From the NCBI GenBank assembly GCA_013397115.1, contig VWZW01000470.1, positions 1,505,318 through 1,569,317 on the forward strand: a stretch of 64,000 bases of DNA, read 5' to 3'. The stretch comes from Edolisoma coerulescens (taxonomy: Eukaryota; Chordata; Aves; Passeriformes; Campephagidae). A program made the translations under genes and the position numbers. Below, in pieces: positions 41,225 through 54,403 of this stretch (its first letter is position 1; every line of letters begins with the position of its first letter). The notes beneath the pieces are model-generated. The model did not search any database. It worked only from the letters and a program-made list of their open reading frames with translations, and was not told the DNA's origin.

Positions 41225-41257
41225 AGGTTTTGAGTAGGTTTTGAGTAGGTTTTGAGT
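41225..41257. repeat. 11-bp tandem repeat, three exact units
   Basis: AGGTTTTGAGT occurs three times in exact tandem. Confidence 0.95.
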
Positions 41258-42005
41258 AATTCAGTACCCAAACCAGATGAAGAACTGTGACAGGAAAATG
41301 GGGTGCTAAACTGTGCACATGGCACCAGAAATCAGCAAAGTCAGTAGTGCGTACTTGTAGCTCGACTTTGCACCTTGTATACTGTTAGTTCATTAGGGAA
41401 TTTACTATGTGCTTTTTATCACAATGTACAAAGACTGAGAGATCCTTCAATGATTACAAAATCAGATATCACTGGACAAAACCCTCTAAGTTACAAATAT
41501 AGCCTGTGTTCTTTCCTATCTGACTTTAGCCATCAGAGCATTACGTATTGGTTTTATAGAGAGACAAATATCTTTGTATTTCTAAACTTTTGAATTTATA
41601 TTAGACACTTACAGAGATTAAAGATCACTTTGAGTGATTTAACTCAGACAAAGTCAGTCCTGTGCCTATTGTATGACTGATTTCAGAGCTGTGAAAAAAA
41701 ACTCTGTGAGAAGAAACCTCTTGTGGACATCTTACTACCACAGATCTAATGGACTGTTGTGTGGAGTACCAAGACATTCCATAAGATGTCTAGAAGAGTT
41801 TTAATATTGCAGGCTTTGTTTGGTTCTAGCTGCCATGGAGGACAAAACCTGCCTCAGCAGTACCAAATATTTTTATCATCTCAAGGACTAAATATTCTAC
41901 TTCCACTTTGCAGTATCTTGGAAAATTGGATGAAATTATTTCATTTACTAATTCACCAAACATATCCTGTCAAGGTTCTGTTCTGATAAAAACGCTATAT
42001 GAGGT

Positions 42006-42022
42006 CATATATATATATATAC
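42006..42022. repeat. (TA)n microsatellite
   Basis: Alternating AT run within CATATATATATATATACATAC. Confidence 0.85.
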
Positions 42023-43118
42023 ATACTTTAAACCGATCTTAAGCTGAAGAATGGGATACAAAGATGCCCATTATTACTCACTCGAATATAAAAAGATTAC
42101 ATATTGTCCTTTTAGAAAGAAATCACCAAATTAAGGTCTTTTTATCGCTAACCTAATTGCAAAATGTAATTACACTTTGTTTTAGATATAATTAATAATC
42201 ATATAAAAACCTTTAGTTAATTTGATAGTAAGTGCAACTAAGAGAATCAATGTTCTTTTTAGAATTCATTAAAAATAAGAGTTCCTGTACTGTTCTCAAG
42301 TGCTGAGAGTTCTGTAATATTTTTCTATAATACAGAAAAGTTCATTTAATAGTCTTAATCCATCTTTTGTATAGTTATGCCAGCATGATAGGGAACAACT
42401 TTGCTACCTTTCCACCTTCCAGCATACAAGTGATTTCTTGCAAGGAAGTAATTTCAGCCCTAGTTGCTGTTATCAACTGGGGCACACACGGAGAAATATC
42501 CATGGGCTATCATCTCCCTCAGAAACATCAGGGGGAGAAATGAGTGACACAGCAGACATTTTCAGCAGTTCAAGGAGCCGATGTAGTTCAGTTTCACCAG
42601 TTACAGTACAGCTTGAATCATCACACACCTGTGTGCTTTTGGATGAAGTTCAAATGAATTTTCTTCTCTCCTTACTTTCTTTACTCTTTTCCTCTGAGCA
42701 TCAAAGAGTTGGAAGTAAGGTAAAGTTGTAGTCAGTTGTTCCAAAACAGGGATGACCTAAACATGAGAGGCATCATTCTAGAGCAAACACAGGAAAGGGT
42801 TCTGGTACAGATTCTGTTGGTAGAGATGCGCTCCAGGGTGACTGTTCCTTGCTAGGACTACATGGCTGGTTTCCCCTCTTTTCTAGAGTCCACTTTCAAA
42901 GACATTCAGAAGATAAGCCCCCACTATGTACTTCTGCCTTAAGCTTATTGAATCTATGGTGTCATACATCTCCAGTCTTTAAATTAAACTTCCTGATTAG
43001 TCTGTTAGTATCCAAATCGAAGATATAAATTTCATACTCCAAAAAAAATAAATTAAGAAGAACTTACTCTTTTAAATGTAACATAATAGACCATAAACCA
43101 GTAAATAACAAAGCAGGA

Positions 43119-43136
43119 TTTTTTTTTAAAAAAAAA
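43119..43136. repeat. T9A9 perfect palindrome
   Basis: Nine T followed by nine A. It can form a cruciform or a rigid nucleosome-disfavouring tract. Confidence 0.9.
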
Positions 43137-46118
43137 CTTAAAACAGAAAAATGCTGACATTCTCCATCTGTATCACTCTGGTAAGCTTTTCAAAGTGCTG
43201 CTTGATATTATGCAGCCAAACGATTTCCAATTGCTCTTACTTCAGATTTCTGGAGCCTGGAAATAAACTTGAAGAGAGATGTCATTATCATTCTTGGGGG
43301 TTTTTTTCTTATGAAAAGACCTTTCTTAGGATACGCTATTTATTTGTGGTGTACTCTAGTCTTCAGACTTTCCCAAAGACACATGAAATTTCTGCTAGGA
43401 TCAAAACTTCACCATGTCTGTGATAGTTAGGGAGTGTTATATTGATTCAGCTTTCATTTCTAATCAGTGGAAGTTCACTGGAGAAGTTGTGGCAAACCAG
43501 TGTTAATTCCCCCATCATGCACACTGTCAGAAGGTGACGTTTACACTTTGTCCTCTAATTGTGCCTTCAGGCTGCCCCTGAAGCAGCCCTGAGGGTGGGC
43601 TGGCAGAGAAATCACACAGGAGCTTGGGTGGAGAGGAGAAGGAGATGCTCTTTAAATTGTCATTGCTCAATGTGTCAGCGAGCAAAATCTGTGCCAGTGC
43701 AAAGTCAGGAAGGTTACCTGAAGCTAGAAGAAGTATTTGGTCTAGCGCTCTTTCTGAAGTCTTAGAAATCTTCAAGGTGGATTGTTTTCTGGATTTGTTT
43801 TTTCCTTGTGTGTTCAGGCTATGAATAAGGATCTTGCTGTTTAGGATAAGAATTTTAAAAAAACCACCCCAAACCAACCTTGTAACATGGGAAAAGAAAA
43901 AAGGATTTGAAAATAACTTGGCTATTTAGTACCGTCCTATTGTGTTAGTCATTATTAAAGAAACTAAAGTAAGATAACCAGAAAGGCCTGAGGCCAATCA
44001 GAGAAGAAAATTATTATATATGGACTTAATGAATTGCCTTTACAGATTACATGAGAAAAATAAAAACATGGGAAAATATAAGCAAAACATAGCTCTACTT
44101 TTCCACCCAGCATGGGCAGTTTTGCAAAATTAGTCTTTTGACCAGTTTTAGATGTAAGACAAAATCTAATTGCAAGAGCATCTTGGCAAGTAGAGTAAGA
44201 TTTTTTGAACAGACCACAACAATACTAATGTGGGACAGGCTATCAATTTTTCTGCATTATACTATGCTGGTTGCAACTAAATTAGGAGAGAGCTTTAAAA
44301 GCATGATTATTGTATTAAGAGCTTTGTGGAAGCCATTAGTAAAAAATATTTTCCAAAAGTAGCAAGTAATATTTTCAGGGTATTTTTTTCTCTGCTTGTT
44401 TTTATTTAAAATGAAATACTCCTATGAAAATTTCTGTTGCTTAGGAGTACATTTGTTCCACAGGGATTTTTATTTCAAGTCAGAAAAAAGCAGCAGCAGA
44501 TGATAAATTCCTATGTGCGTATTTTTATGCAAATATGTCTGGTAATCAATGGGGAAATGTGATAAAAAAACATATATGCTCTAGAAACAGAATTATTTCT
44601 ATAGAAAATGTTTTCAGAATTTCCCATGAGAAGACGGTAGTTTTAAAAAGTAAGTTGCAAATGTCATTTTTAATCTGAAAAAAAAAATCTATGGCAAGTT
44701 TTTCACAATATATTTATGAAAGGCATAGAAGTAAAGATTAAAGGGTGCATTCACTGTCAACCTTGGAAACAGTACCCATTAATTAAATATATGCACGATT
44801 CTAGCTATTACATTGAAAACATCCCTTTGTAGGAGCATCTGGCTTAGCACTCCCTGTCAACCAGTCACCAGGTTGCCATCAGGGAAAGCAGCTACTCCAT
44901 CACCCAAATATTTTAAGCCCCAAGAACTTCAACAGAGGCCAAATGTTGTCCGTGTTTTACTGCCCCTGCTCATTCTGGGGCTGTTGCTGTGCTGGTTAGG
45001 AGCCGCTGTTGAGCTTGCCCTCAGGAGACATTTTGTCTTTTTGTCTTGTTCCTATCACCTAGTGGTTTTTGTCACTTTCCACCATAACACAAATAATCCT
45101 TTCCCATTATTCCTGTCAAACCTGTAAACTGACTGATTTCCACCTCAGATCTCTGGAAGGCACACTATAAACATACTGAAAATAGGGAAATGAAGCTACA
45201 GGTAGATATAGATGCACCATAGATTGCCACAATGGATTACATTTGCTTGCATCATTACTTTTCACTCAGAAAGATAAAGCTGACAAGTCATTCAGAAACA
45301 AACCTCCAGAAAACAGTGCAACTTTGGCCATTTTAGCCTTCTCAATTTATCCATTCATGTTTAAAAATATATGCAAGAAATTAATGGCTTTTCTGCCCTG
45401 TCTTTGAAGAGGGCTGCACCTTAATACAAACAAAAGAAAGGTCAAACTCTTCCTGCATGGCCTGTTCTCCAACTTACTCCTCCATCACCTTGAGACTATT
45501 TTTCAAATTATTGCATTTAGTTCAACCCAGTCCCTTTGCAGCACCTTTTTTTAGTCCAGATACAAAGAGACCTCCTTCCATTGCAGCAAGTCAATGCCCA
45601 GTTTTCTCTAAGGCTGGATGGAGCGCTCAGCTCATGGTGGATAGTCAGATAGGTGTGCTCATTTGCACAACATATTTAGGCCTATCAGCCGCATGCTGTT
45701 TTGCTCAATTACAAGGCAATCTTGAATCTAAGGCAACCCTCTCTGTCCAAAGAAGAATAGAAGTCAAAATAATCACATGTAAAAATGAAAGTGCAAGTGG
45801 GCCTCCTTTACACAAGCACCTTGGCTGTGCTACTGCACAGCTCACTTCCCCTGCAGTCTGACTCCATCCCCCATCGTCCTCCAGCAGTCATGTGCTGGGC
45901 AAGAAGGAGGGTAATGAAAATTCTTAAAATTGAGTTCCTCCTCTCACAATGACATTTTGGCTCATACAGGACCTGTGCAGGCAAACAGCTCTTAGCCTGT
46001 TGTCCACAAATACAGGGTGGCTGTATCTTTCCCATCTTAATTCTTCAGGACAGAAAACTGGCTTTATGTTCAAGCTAATATGTTGAAAAATTCTTAGCAT
46101 CAGCCTTAACTCCTAAAC

Positions 46119-46672
46119 TGTTGTTGCAGTTTATCCCAGCAGGCAGCTAGATGCCACACAGCCATATGATCGCTTCCTCTCAGCAGGACGGGGGAGAGAA
46201 TTGAAGAAAAGGTAAAACCAGTGGATTGAGATAAAGACAGTTAAATAGGACAGAAAAGGAAAAGGAAAATAATAATAATCGTAATAAAAGAATATACAAA
46301 ACAAGTTGTGCAATTGCTCACCACCTGCTGACTGATGCCCAGCTAGTCCATGAGCAGCAGGCTTCCGCCCCCCACAGACATAGCTCCCTCCCTGTTTTAT
46401 TGTTCACCATGACACCATATACTACGGAATATCCATCCTGCTGGTCAGTTAGGGCCAGCTGTCCTGGCTGTGTCCCCTCCCAGCTTCTTGTTCACCCCCA
46501 GCCTATTTGCTGGCAAGGCACTTATGAGAAGCTGAAAAGTCCTAGACTTAATGCAAGCACTGCTCAGAATCAACTAAAACATCAGTGTGTTATTCTCATC
46601 CTAAATCCAAAACATAGCTCTGTACCAGCTACTAGGGAGAAAATCAACTCCATCCCAGCCAAAACCAGGACA
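46119..46672 (-). mobile_element. Solo LTR, avian ERVL-type endogenous retrovirus
   Basis: The segment matches, in reverse complement, a high-copy avian endogenous retroviral LTR family. On the minus strand it begins TGTCCTGGTTTTGGCTGGGA at 46672, continues with the TTTCTCCCTAGTAGCTGGTA block and the CAGCTTC…GGGAGGGGACACAGCC block (near 46470-46490), then the GGTGAGCAATTGCACAAC block (46307-46324), a short (TTA)n tract, and ends near TGCAACAACA at 46119. The outer bases are TG…CA. No gag or pol sequence adjoins it, so it is a solo LTR left by LTR-LTR recombination. A clean target-site duplication is not visible. Family naming is from memory; several differences from the family pattern mark it as old. 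Confidence 0.75.
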
Positions 46673-49600
46673 TTGTACAGACAGATTCCTTAAATCATTG
46701 TCTTAAGTAGGTCCCTGATCAGGTCAGGGGGAGGTCAGATTCGCATCCTTCACTGCCAGCTGGGCAAGGAGTAGATAAGGTACAAACCAGCTCACCTTCA
46801 GTCCATTCTTTTAAAAGAAAGAAAATTGTAGGCAGAAAGTCTAGGATCAGTTCAATATCAATAGGAAGGTAATCAACACCAGAGACAAATAACCTCCTAT
46901 CTTGACATCTTGCATGTACTTTTCACATTAAAAAAATCATCAAAGTATTTTTAAAATTCATGGATAGAAGTCAAAACTAATAAACAAAAATAGAGCCACA
47001 ATCATGAAATCTTTATCAGGCATATGACTATAGGTGCCACATAGTTTTAGTGAGAGGCAAGATATTTATCAAACATGTCAAATGATCGATTTTCTTTGTA
47101 CATGAACAGCATTGCAAAAAAATTCAGATTTTGAAGTGTTTTGTATTCAAAACTCTGTGAGGAAACAATTTCATGAAACTCATCGCCAAAGCTTCTTAAG
47201 ACAGTTAAGCTACTTCAATTATACTAAATATAAGCATCTGGGTTTGACTATTTTAATGTAATTCCTGATAATTTTTATTTTCACAGAGAAAAATAAAAAT
47301 GGAAAATTCAAAAAATATAAAATGTTCATTTGTTTTGAATATAAAATATCAGTGTGAACAAATGTTGCCAAATGTAATGCCATAATTTTGACCAATACAT
47401 ATTGGATCAAATATTATTCTGTGGTGGAAAACTGAAAATCAATAGATTTTCTAATGGCTTTGAGAACCAGATTTTGGATGAAAGAGAATGAAGCAGAAAA
47501 AAAAAAAAAGGAAAATTTAGCATTCAGTGGACGCTCAGACAGTGTAATTTACATGTATAGGAGACAGAGGGAAGTCATTAAAGGAAAAGCAAATTATGGG
47601 ATGGTGTAAGTCAAAATCTGTTCCTTTAGAACTTTAATTAGCTACCCTCATCATTGCTTTTCTCTTGTAGACTCTTCTGCCCCATCTCATTCAATTTACA
47701 CCAGTCTAGTTCAGCACCTAAATTCAGAGATAAATTATATGTTTTAATAAATACGCCCATTCTCTGACAGGCTCAGTTTACAGCCTGCCACTCTTTATGA
47801 TGTCACTAAACTTAGGCCAGCTTTGATGGAAGATTCACTCACTTTACCACAGCCCTGATTAATCTGTCTTGGAAGCACGATCTGAGGAAAGCTCCTTTTG
47901 ATTTTAGAAATGCAGTAAGAATTTTATGTCAGACATTTATTTTTAGGGATTATTTTATTTGATTAAATATAGCAGTACATACTGTTGCACACAGCATGAT
48001 TTATACAGTGTGTCTGAAATTACATTTATTGTGTACTGTCCATGCGGCTTCAGCTTTCAATGTACCATAGGCTGTCATTTGTAGGTTTAATAGTTCATTC
48101 ATATGTGCAGGACACTTCATGTTCCTCAGCAATCATCTCGTGATGTCTTAAAGGTCTGGAAAACATCACTGTATCAGTTTACTCTTGATTTATATTTTCA
48201 AGGCTGTCACCACAATAAGGTCTAGGATGTGGTTCATTTATTTGCCATCTGAAAGCTGACATTCTTGAACACTGTTCCTGGGAAAGGGTGAAAAATATTT
48301 AGAACTGAGTGTGTGCAGAAGTTTTTCAAAGGATGGCATTATCTTCAGCCTTGATCTTTGGGGCCATCTTCTCTATTGTTACCAATTTTTCTACATAATT
48401 TTTGACTACTGGTTCTGGTGCATTTTCCTCTACTGATTTTACCAATGCTATAAAGCATGTCATATTCCTACTCCTACTCAGAGCTCCCACAACCATTTAG
48501 CCATTGTCTCACTATAATAGGAATTCAGAATGAGTCAGGTTTCTGCTTAAAACCATGAACTTTTCTGAAGTTTCTGCATGCCAGGAAACAAAGCTTCATC
48601 CTGTGCATACAATTTTATTCTTACATACATAGACATTTAGAGTGCATTTTGTTTGAAATGGCCCAGGCTGCAGGATGAACAAGTGTGTGTGTCTGGCATT
48701 TCCTCCTCAGCTTGGGCAGGTGAAGGACACACTCCCTACGCAGCAGATCCTATCCCAGGGGAAGGTCCCAGTCTCCAAACCCAGTATCAGCCATAATGTC
48801 AGGACAGGGATGCTGGAGCAGGTCTCACAGGCTATGGTAGCAGTCTCCCATTTAAAAGGTATTAATAATACATGATATGAAAATCTTTAGAAGAAAAAGA
48901 ATGAATTAAGCAATAAATACCTTGTCATCTTCCTTTTTGTTTCTGGCTGCCATTCTCTCAAGTAATCTATCTAATCACATTAAAAAATTTGGGTCTAGAG
49001 ATTACACATTACCATTTTCTTTACTATAATAACAATTAAGAGTGGAGTTTTAATGTCTTATATGAGGAATGTTTCAGCTTTTTTCCAAACAATATACAAA
49101 TAGCAAAAGCCTTATGAACTGCTTATGAGCCACAACCTGTTAATAGTTGCTGTGACTCTTTGACATGTCACTTAATCTGCTCTTCTGATTTTTCTTTTAA
49201 TAATAACTCATCTTTGTCTTACAGAGTTTGATATTAAAACTAAATAGAAATGTTTGAACAGCACTTCTAGTATGGCAAGAGCCACCAAAAAATTAGTGTA
49301 TGTTTTGAATGAAAAACACATTATTATATAATAAAATTATATTATTATAAGTTTTTAAAATTACATAATAAAATATGTATGATTCAAACACTACAAAGTG
49401 AATATTGAAGTAAATAAAACAGAACATTTGAACTGAATTGGTGTTAAAACAATTTAAAAATTAGCATGATTTGTAAATAGGCTTCCCTCAAGGCTATATT
49501 TCTATAAAATACATTACAAAACTGTTGCTCAACTTTTAAATTAATCACAGTTTACCTATAGTCCTTCAAGTGTCTTTTAATTTCTTTATTCTCAAACCAT

Positions 49601-49820
49601 AGGCAGTTGTTAGAACCTTTACAAGATCTGAAATGAGCAATATCTGAATATAAACCAACTTTAACCTCTTCTGGTTTAAAGCACTATGTTGGGAAAACCT
49701 TTAAAGAAATAGAATTCATTAGCTTAAGATGTAACTACAGTATAAACAGGCATACATTAAATACTATAATCACCACATCCTTGCCATTACCTTTATGTTC
49801 ATACTTACAATAAGGCAAAT
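46673..49820. other. Intergenic, no gene recognised
   Basis: AT-rich. A poly-A run lies at about 47500-47512 and an almost pure A/T tract at 49319-49375. The segment 48660-48850 is GC-richer with a short ORF but has no recognisable content. Confidence 0.5.
49319..49375. repeat. A/T-only low-complexity tract
   Basis: Nearly pure TTATTATA/ATAATAAAA-type sequence. Confidence 0.75.
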
Positions 49821-50297
49821 TTACAGTTCCACAGAAATTGCAGGCATCTCAAAGCCTTGAAGCGCTTGCAATGTTAATCTAAATTTGAAGCAAAATGATG
49901 TAAGAGCTGACTTCCCGGAGTGTTGGTGAGGGGTGATGCCTGTGGAGAGCAGGTGTGGGTGGGGTAAGGCCATGGGGCCAGGACCATCGGGTGATGCTTG
50001 TGGAGGTGCTGCATCAGCAGGGACACTGCTGGTCACTGCCTGGCTGGAGGAGATGGGAGCTGATTTTGCTGCTTGTGTTGCTTTCTTAGTAGAGCATGGC
50101 AGGAGGCCAGCCTGCACATGTTGTGGACAGGAGGAAGAAGTCCCTACACCACGCCCAAAGGGCAAGGGAGGTGAGAAAAGAGCGTGAGCTGGTCTGCTGC
50201 TTCCTTCTCCATGCTTGGCATTATGCCCCCACTGATTTGGAATTACTCCATTACAGGTGCAAATGAATGAAATCGGGGTCTTATTAGAAGGAACCAC
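49821..50297 (-). other. GC-rich patch with the window's longest ORF (158 codons), probably non-coding
   Basis: The minus-strand ORF is rich in Ser, Pro, Ala and His, with no domain, signal peptide or membrane segment that I recognise. GC content is visibly high at 49900-50215 and falls sharply on both sides. An 84-codon ORF overlaps on the plus strand (49933-50187), and such two-strand openness is typical of GC-rich DNA with few stop codons. No splice-site or promoter arrangement was found around it. An inserted GC-rich repeat or an ordinary GC fluctuation are the likely explanations; a novel protein is a remote one. Confidence 0.3.
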
Positions 50298-51751
50298 TCA
50301 AAATTTAAATGCAAGGACAAAGTAATGAGATATTTTAAACATGTGCAGCCACTAAACCTTTTATCCTAAAACTTCATTCATTTCTTTGTCCATAGCAAAT
50401 TAAATCAAATGTGTCAAATTGCAAGGCTTCTTACCTACTTGGCCCATTGGCATGAGACATTGGAGAATTATGGAATAGGACTAATTATTCTTAGTTGCAA
50501 AAACTTACACTGCCTTTAGATTTAGGATACGGGAGAAATATGTGGGGAGAAAATGTTGAAAGGAAAAAGGCATCAATTGGAAACCTTCGCTCACAAGGGC
50601 TCTGTTGCTTAGACTATGAAAACACTTCTTAAATATGTCATCCTCCCATTCTGTCTTTATTCATTGTTTCTTCACCCCTTCTTCATATATTCAATCCTTA
50701 TTACCCACCCCTGACTATGCCTCTTCCCAGCTTCTTCTTACAACACAGAGATACTTTACCGACAGTGCCACCGACTTATTTGAATTTCAGGTAATAGAAG
50801 CAAATAACATTTTAGTGGCAGAGAAATGAGTCCAGAACACTTACAGCTTATGCTTTTATATATTGCAATACTGCAGTGTTAAAAATGATGGGCTGTAATT
50901 ACTTTAAAATACAGTTTCCACTTTGAACATCCTAGAAAAATGCTTTCAACTAGGTGAACTCTTAGCTCTTGACCTCTGTTCTGTGCACACTTGTGAAGAG
51001 CCATCTGGAAAGGTTGTATGTATTGTTACTCTTCCTGCATGTGCATATGATTACTGACACCAAGTAGTACATAGGAGTGACCTTTTAATGCTCCTGTGCT
51101 GGGCAAACTGTATTTCATTTTTAATTTAATATGAAATAGGGTTTAATAATAATCTCAGAATGAATTTAGGAAAGAATATAAAGTCTAAATGAGGAGAAAT
51201 CATTCACTGAAAACCATTCAGATAACATACCGTTTTATCAACTCTGGTAATTTTACTTTTATGCAAATAAGGAATTTGCATGATGATATGTTTTTCTGAA
51301 AAATGATTTGTAGCACACAGTAGTAAAAACATACCTATACACAAGACCTTATATTAATTCAATTGAAGTCTTTATTTGTGTCATTGCTGTTCATTTTAAG
51401 GGCATATGAAATTTCTTATATACCTATGAGTCCTTCTTACTATTTTTGGTGTGTCCAGTGAAAAATTTAAGACTGCATAACCAAAAATGCTATAAAATAT
51501 TTCACTGAAAATATTCAATCTAGCACTTCAAAACATATCCTCCTCATAAAAACAGACTGCTAATGGGATCACAAAGTCCTGAACTAGAGCCAGAAATAAA
51601 GTCAGACTAATCTAATAACTTCTTCATGAAAATTTAAACAAAAGACAAATTAATTTAGTTAAATTAAATATGCACATAGTCTAGGGTAAGAAACTTCAGA
51701 ACGCTCCCTTCACTTTGTTCTGGTAAACTGAACAGAAATTTCAGACATCCA
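50298..51751. other. Intergenic, no gene recognised
   Basis: AT-rich; no repeat or gene identified up to the CR1 copy. Confidence 0.5.
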
Positions 51752-52738
51752 AAATGTCTGACGTTGGAAGGAACCACTGGAAATCTCCCTGTCCAACCTC
51801 CCTTCTCAGAGTTCAGAGCTGGGTCCTCTACACCAGGTTGCTTGGGGCTATGTTCAGATGGTTTTTGAGTGTCTCCAAGGAGGGGAATTCCATAACCTCT
51901 CTGGGCAATCTGTGCCAGTTACCATCACAGTAAGAGTTTCCTGATGTTCAGACAGAACCTCCTGTGTTCCAGTTTGTACCCATTGCCTCTGATTCTGAGT
52001 ATGGTGGAGAAGAGTCTGCCTCCATTTTATTCGGGCCCTCCCATCAGGTATTTATGCATATTAACAAGATCCCCCTGAGTCTGCTCTTCTTTCTCCAGGC
52101 TGAACTGTCCCTCAGCTTCTCCCCTCATGAAGGATGCTCCAGTCCTTTAATCATCATTGTGGCCCTGACTGGACTCATTCCAGTAAGGACGCATCTTTCA
52201 TGCACTGGGTAGCCCAGCTCGTTGTAATATCAAGCCGACTGTTCCCATCTTGTCCTTCAGGTGTCTGAAAATGGTTTCCGGGTAGATTTGGTCCATCATC
52301 TCCCTCTGGACTGAGCTGAGGCTGATCACTTCAGGTTCTCCAGATGCTCCTTCTTGCCCTTCCTGAAGACAGAAATGATACTTGCTCTCTTCCAGCCCTC
52401 AGGAGCTAGCGCAGTGGCTTTGACCTTTCAAAGATGATTGAGAGTGTTCTCACAGTGACACCAGCCAGCTCAGCACTCTTGAGCATGTTCCATCAGGTTC
52501 CACAGACTTGCCTATGCCCAGTTGGCTCAAATGTTCCCTAACCTGATTCTCCTTCACCAAAAGTAGACCTTCTGTGCTCTAGACTTTCCATCTTGCCTCA
52601 GGGACCTGGAATAACTGAAATGCAGTTTCATCAGTAGAAATTGACGTGAAAAAGGGTCTGAGCACCTCAGCTTTGCCATGTCCTTTGTCATTGATGAGAT
52701 GAAGGTCTCATCCTTCATCTGACCAGCCCTAGAGAGCA
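51752..52738 (-). mobile_element. CR1 LINE with internal deletion of the RT core
   Basis: A minus-strand CR1 remnant in two homologous parts. At 51752-52200 the reverse complement encodes the degenerate C-terminal part of ORF2 (GDLVNMHKYLMGG, then RIRGNGYKLEHRRFCLNIRK, then the CR1 3' tail with GGAGGTTGGACAGGG and TTCCTTCCAACG). At 52250-52738 it encodes the region at and just before the reverse transcriptase start (MTKDMAKAEVL-like, VKENQVREHLSQLGIGKS, EPDGTCSRVL, PETIFRHLKDK). These blocks lie several hundred residues apart in an intact CR1 ORF2 but here abut at about 52215-52250, so the catalytic core including the YADD box is missing. Stops and frameshifts are frequent. The element is dead. 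Confidence 0.88.
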
Positions 52739-54403
52739 TGGAGAGGATGATGTATGTGCAGTAGTATTAAGGAATTGGTTGTGTGTTGATGTGCAACCTC
52801 AACAACGCTTTTATACCCATATGGAGTCTCTCTCAATACCTTCTCCATTGTGTTGGTGATGCCCGGGCTCTGGGGGAGGTGAATCATGGATGCTAGTCAT
52901 CCCTTTTTCCTCCTGCTCCTTGTTCTTCCCTTTTCTCAACTCAAACTGTTTTCCACAGCTTGCTGCCTACAAAATGCCTAAGAGGAAAATTCTTCTGGGC
53001 AACCTGTGGACACATCTATTTGTACAAGATTTCAGCTGCTTTGAAGGATTGGTTCCTTTTATTAAGTTGGAAAACAGCTCTTGTGGGAAAACTAGAATTT
53101 TGAACATGTAATTAGGAAGGTATGATACTCTATTTCTGGACATGCACAGTCAAGAGCTGGGAGATTTTGGCACTTATTGAAACAAACAGCTTTTGAACAT
53201 CTGAAATTGGTCTTGAATATATTTTGATTACAGTGTGAGCATGGCAATAAAAGAGCCTCTTGAGAGAGGAAAGGTCTGGATTCAAAAATTAATGTTGTTT
53301 GGCTGGGAACTGGTTATCTCCCAAGACAGAGCTGTTAGGTTTCTCATTGATAAACATTTCTATTGCCTTGAGGAAAGAGCCAGAGTCTGCAAACAGGGTG
53401 CTGAGCCCTGTTTTAGGCAGAAAAAATAGTTGTTCCCCCACTCATCAGTGACAAACTCCCTTATAGCCTCCAACATGATTTTGATCTGAGACCCTTTGCA
53501 TTTTGCCATGCTATTAAGTCTTGCTCTTGACTCTGCAGGCATCACTGGTGTACAATGATTCCAGATCCTGGCACTGCCCATCAGTTGAGATAACCCTAAC
53601 ACCAGTATCAGGTCGGCTAGCAGAGGGACAGGAACTGTTTTATTGCACTGGCTTATGAAGTTCAAGAGGAGCTGGATGTACAACCAGAACTCTTTTCTTC
53701 TTGTTTTTAAAGGGGTTATGAAACTCTATTCTTCTTTTCTGGATAGAAACAGAAGTTTTTCTCTCAATTTTGTGCCTTGTGATGAATGACTGAGTTTGTG
53801 GATGTAGTCAATACTTGCTATACCCTTGCTAATTCTGCCAGCTGCATCACAAGTGTTTTGATAACTGCATTTTTTTGTTGTTGCTCAAGCCCACTTTTAG
53901 GGCCAAGATTTTTAATATTTTATTAAAAAAATAAACACACTGTTACTAACAAAAAGCTGCAAATGGGAAGCCAGATGCCCTTGAAGTCTCAGTTCTGTCC
54001 CCCAAACTGCACACTCTCTATTTTTTACTTTCATAAATTTTAGAACAATCTGATGATTTTTGAATCTTTGGCACTGACAAGGCTGGAATTACGTTAGTCT
54101 TTTAGAGCTTTGGGGATTTTATGAGTGTTCTCAAACTGCAAAACAGTACCCCCATCCATAATGTGAGTACAGTTCATAAAAGAAAAAAAAAGCCATTAAC
54201 ATTAATGAGGCAGCTAAATATAAAAAATAAATCCGGACTATAAGAAAATCTCTAAAAATTATATAGCTGTTTTTTAATGCTACTAGTCACTCAGACACTG
54301 TTTATGGAAATTCAGTGTTCTTTTGTAAAGCTAGAATCAGAGCACTGCAGAATAACCAAAGATGAACCTTGGCTTCTGTTCCCTCAAAGTTGTCTTTATA
54401 GGG

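Larger units (their letters stand above)
39766..46118. other. Intergenic, no gene recognised
   Basis: AT-rich. It holds an 11-bp tandem repeat (41225-41257), a (TA)n tract (42006-42022) and a T9A9 palindrome (43119-43136). The 104-codon ORF at 44813-45127 has a hydrophobic middle but no family motif, and the 134-codon ORF at 45457-45861 is also unrecognised. I treat both as chance. Confidence 0.5.

Noticed and set aside
44813..45127. 104-codon ORF with a hydrophobic LLPLLILGLLLCWLG stretch
   Set aside because: A single hydrophobic run can look like a membrane helix, but there is no signal-peptide architecture, homologue or gene structure.
45457..45861. 134-codon plus-strand ORF
   Set aside because: No recognisable domain, no splice or promoter context, and composition like the surrounding DNA; treated as chance.
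51964..52212. 82-codon plus-strand ORF
   Set aside because: It is the antisense of the CR1 ORF2 C-terminal remnant.
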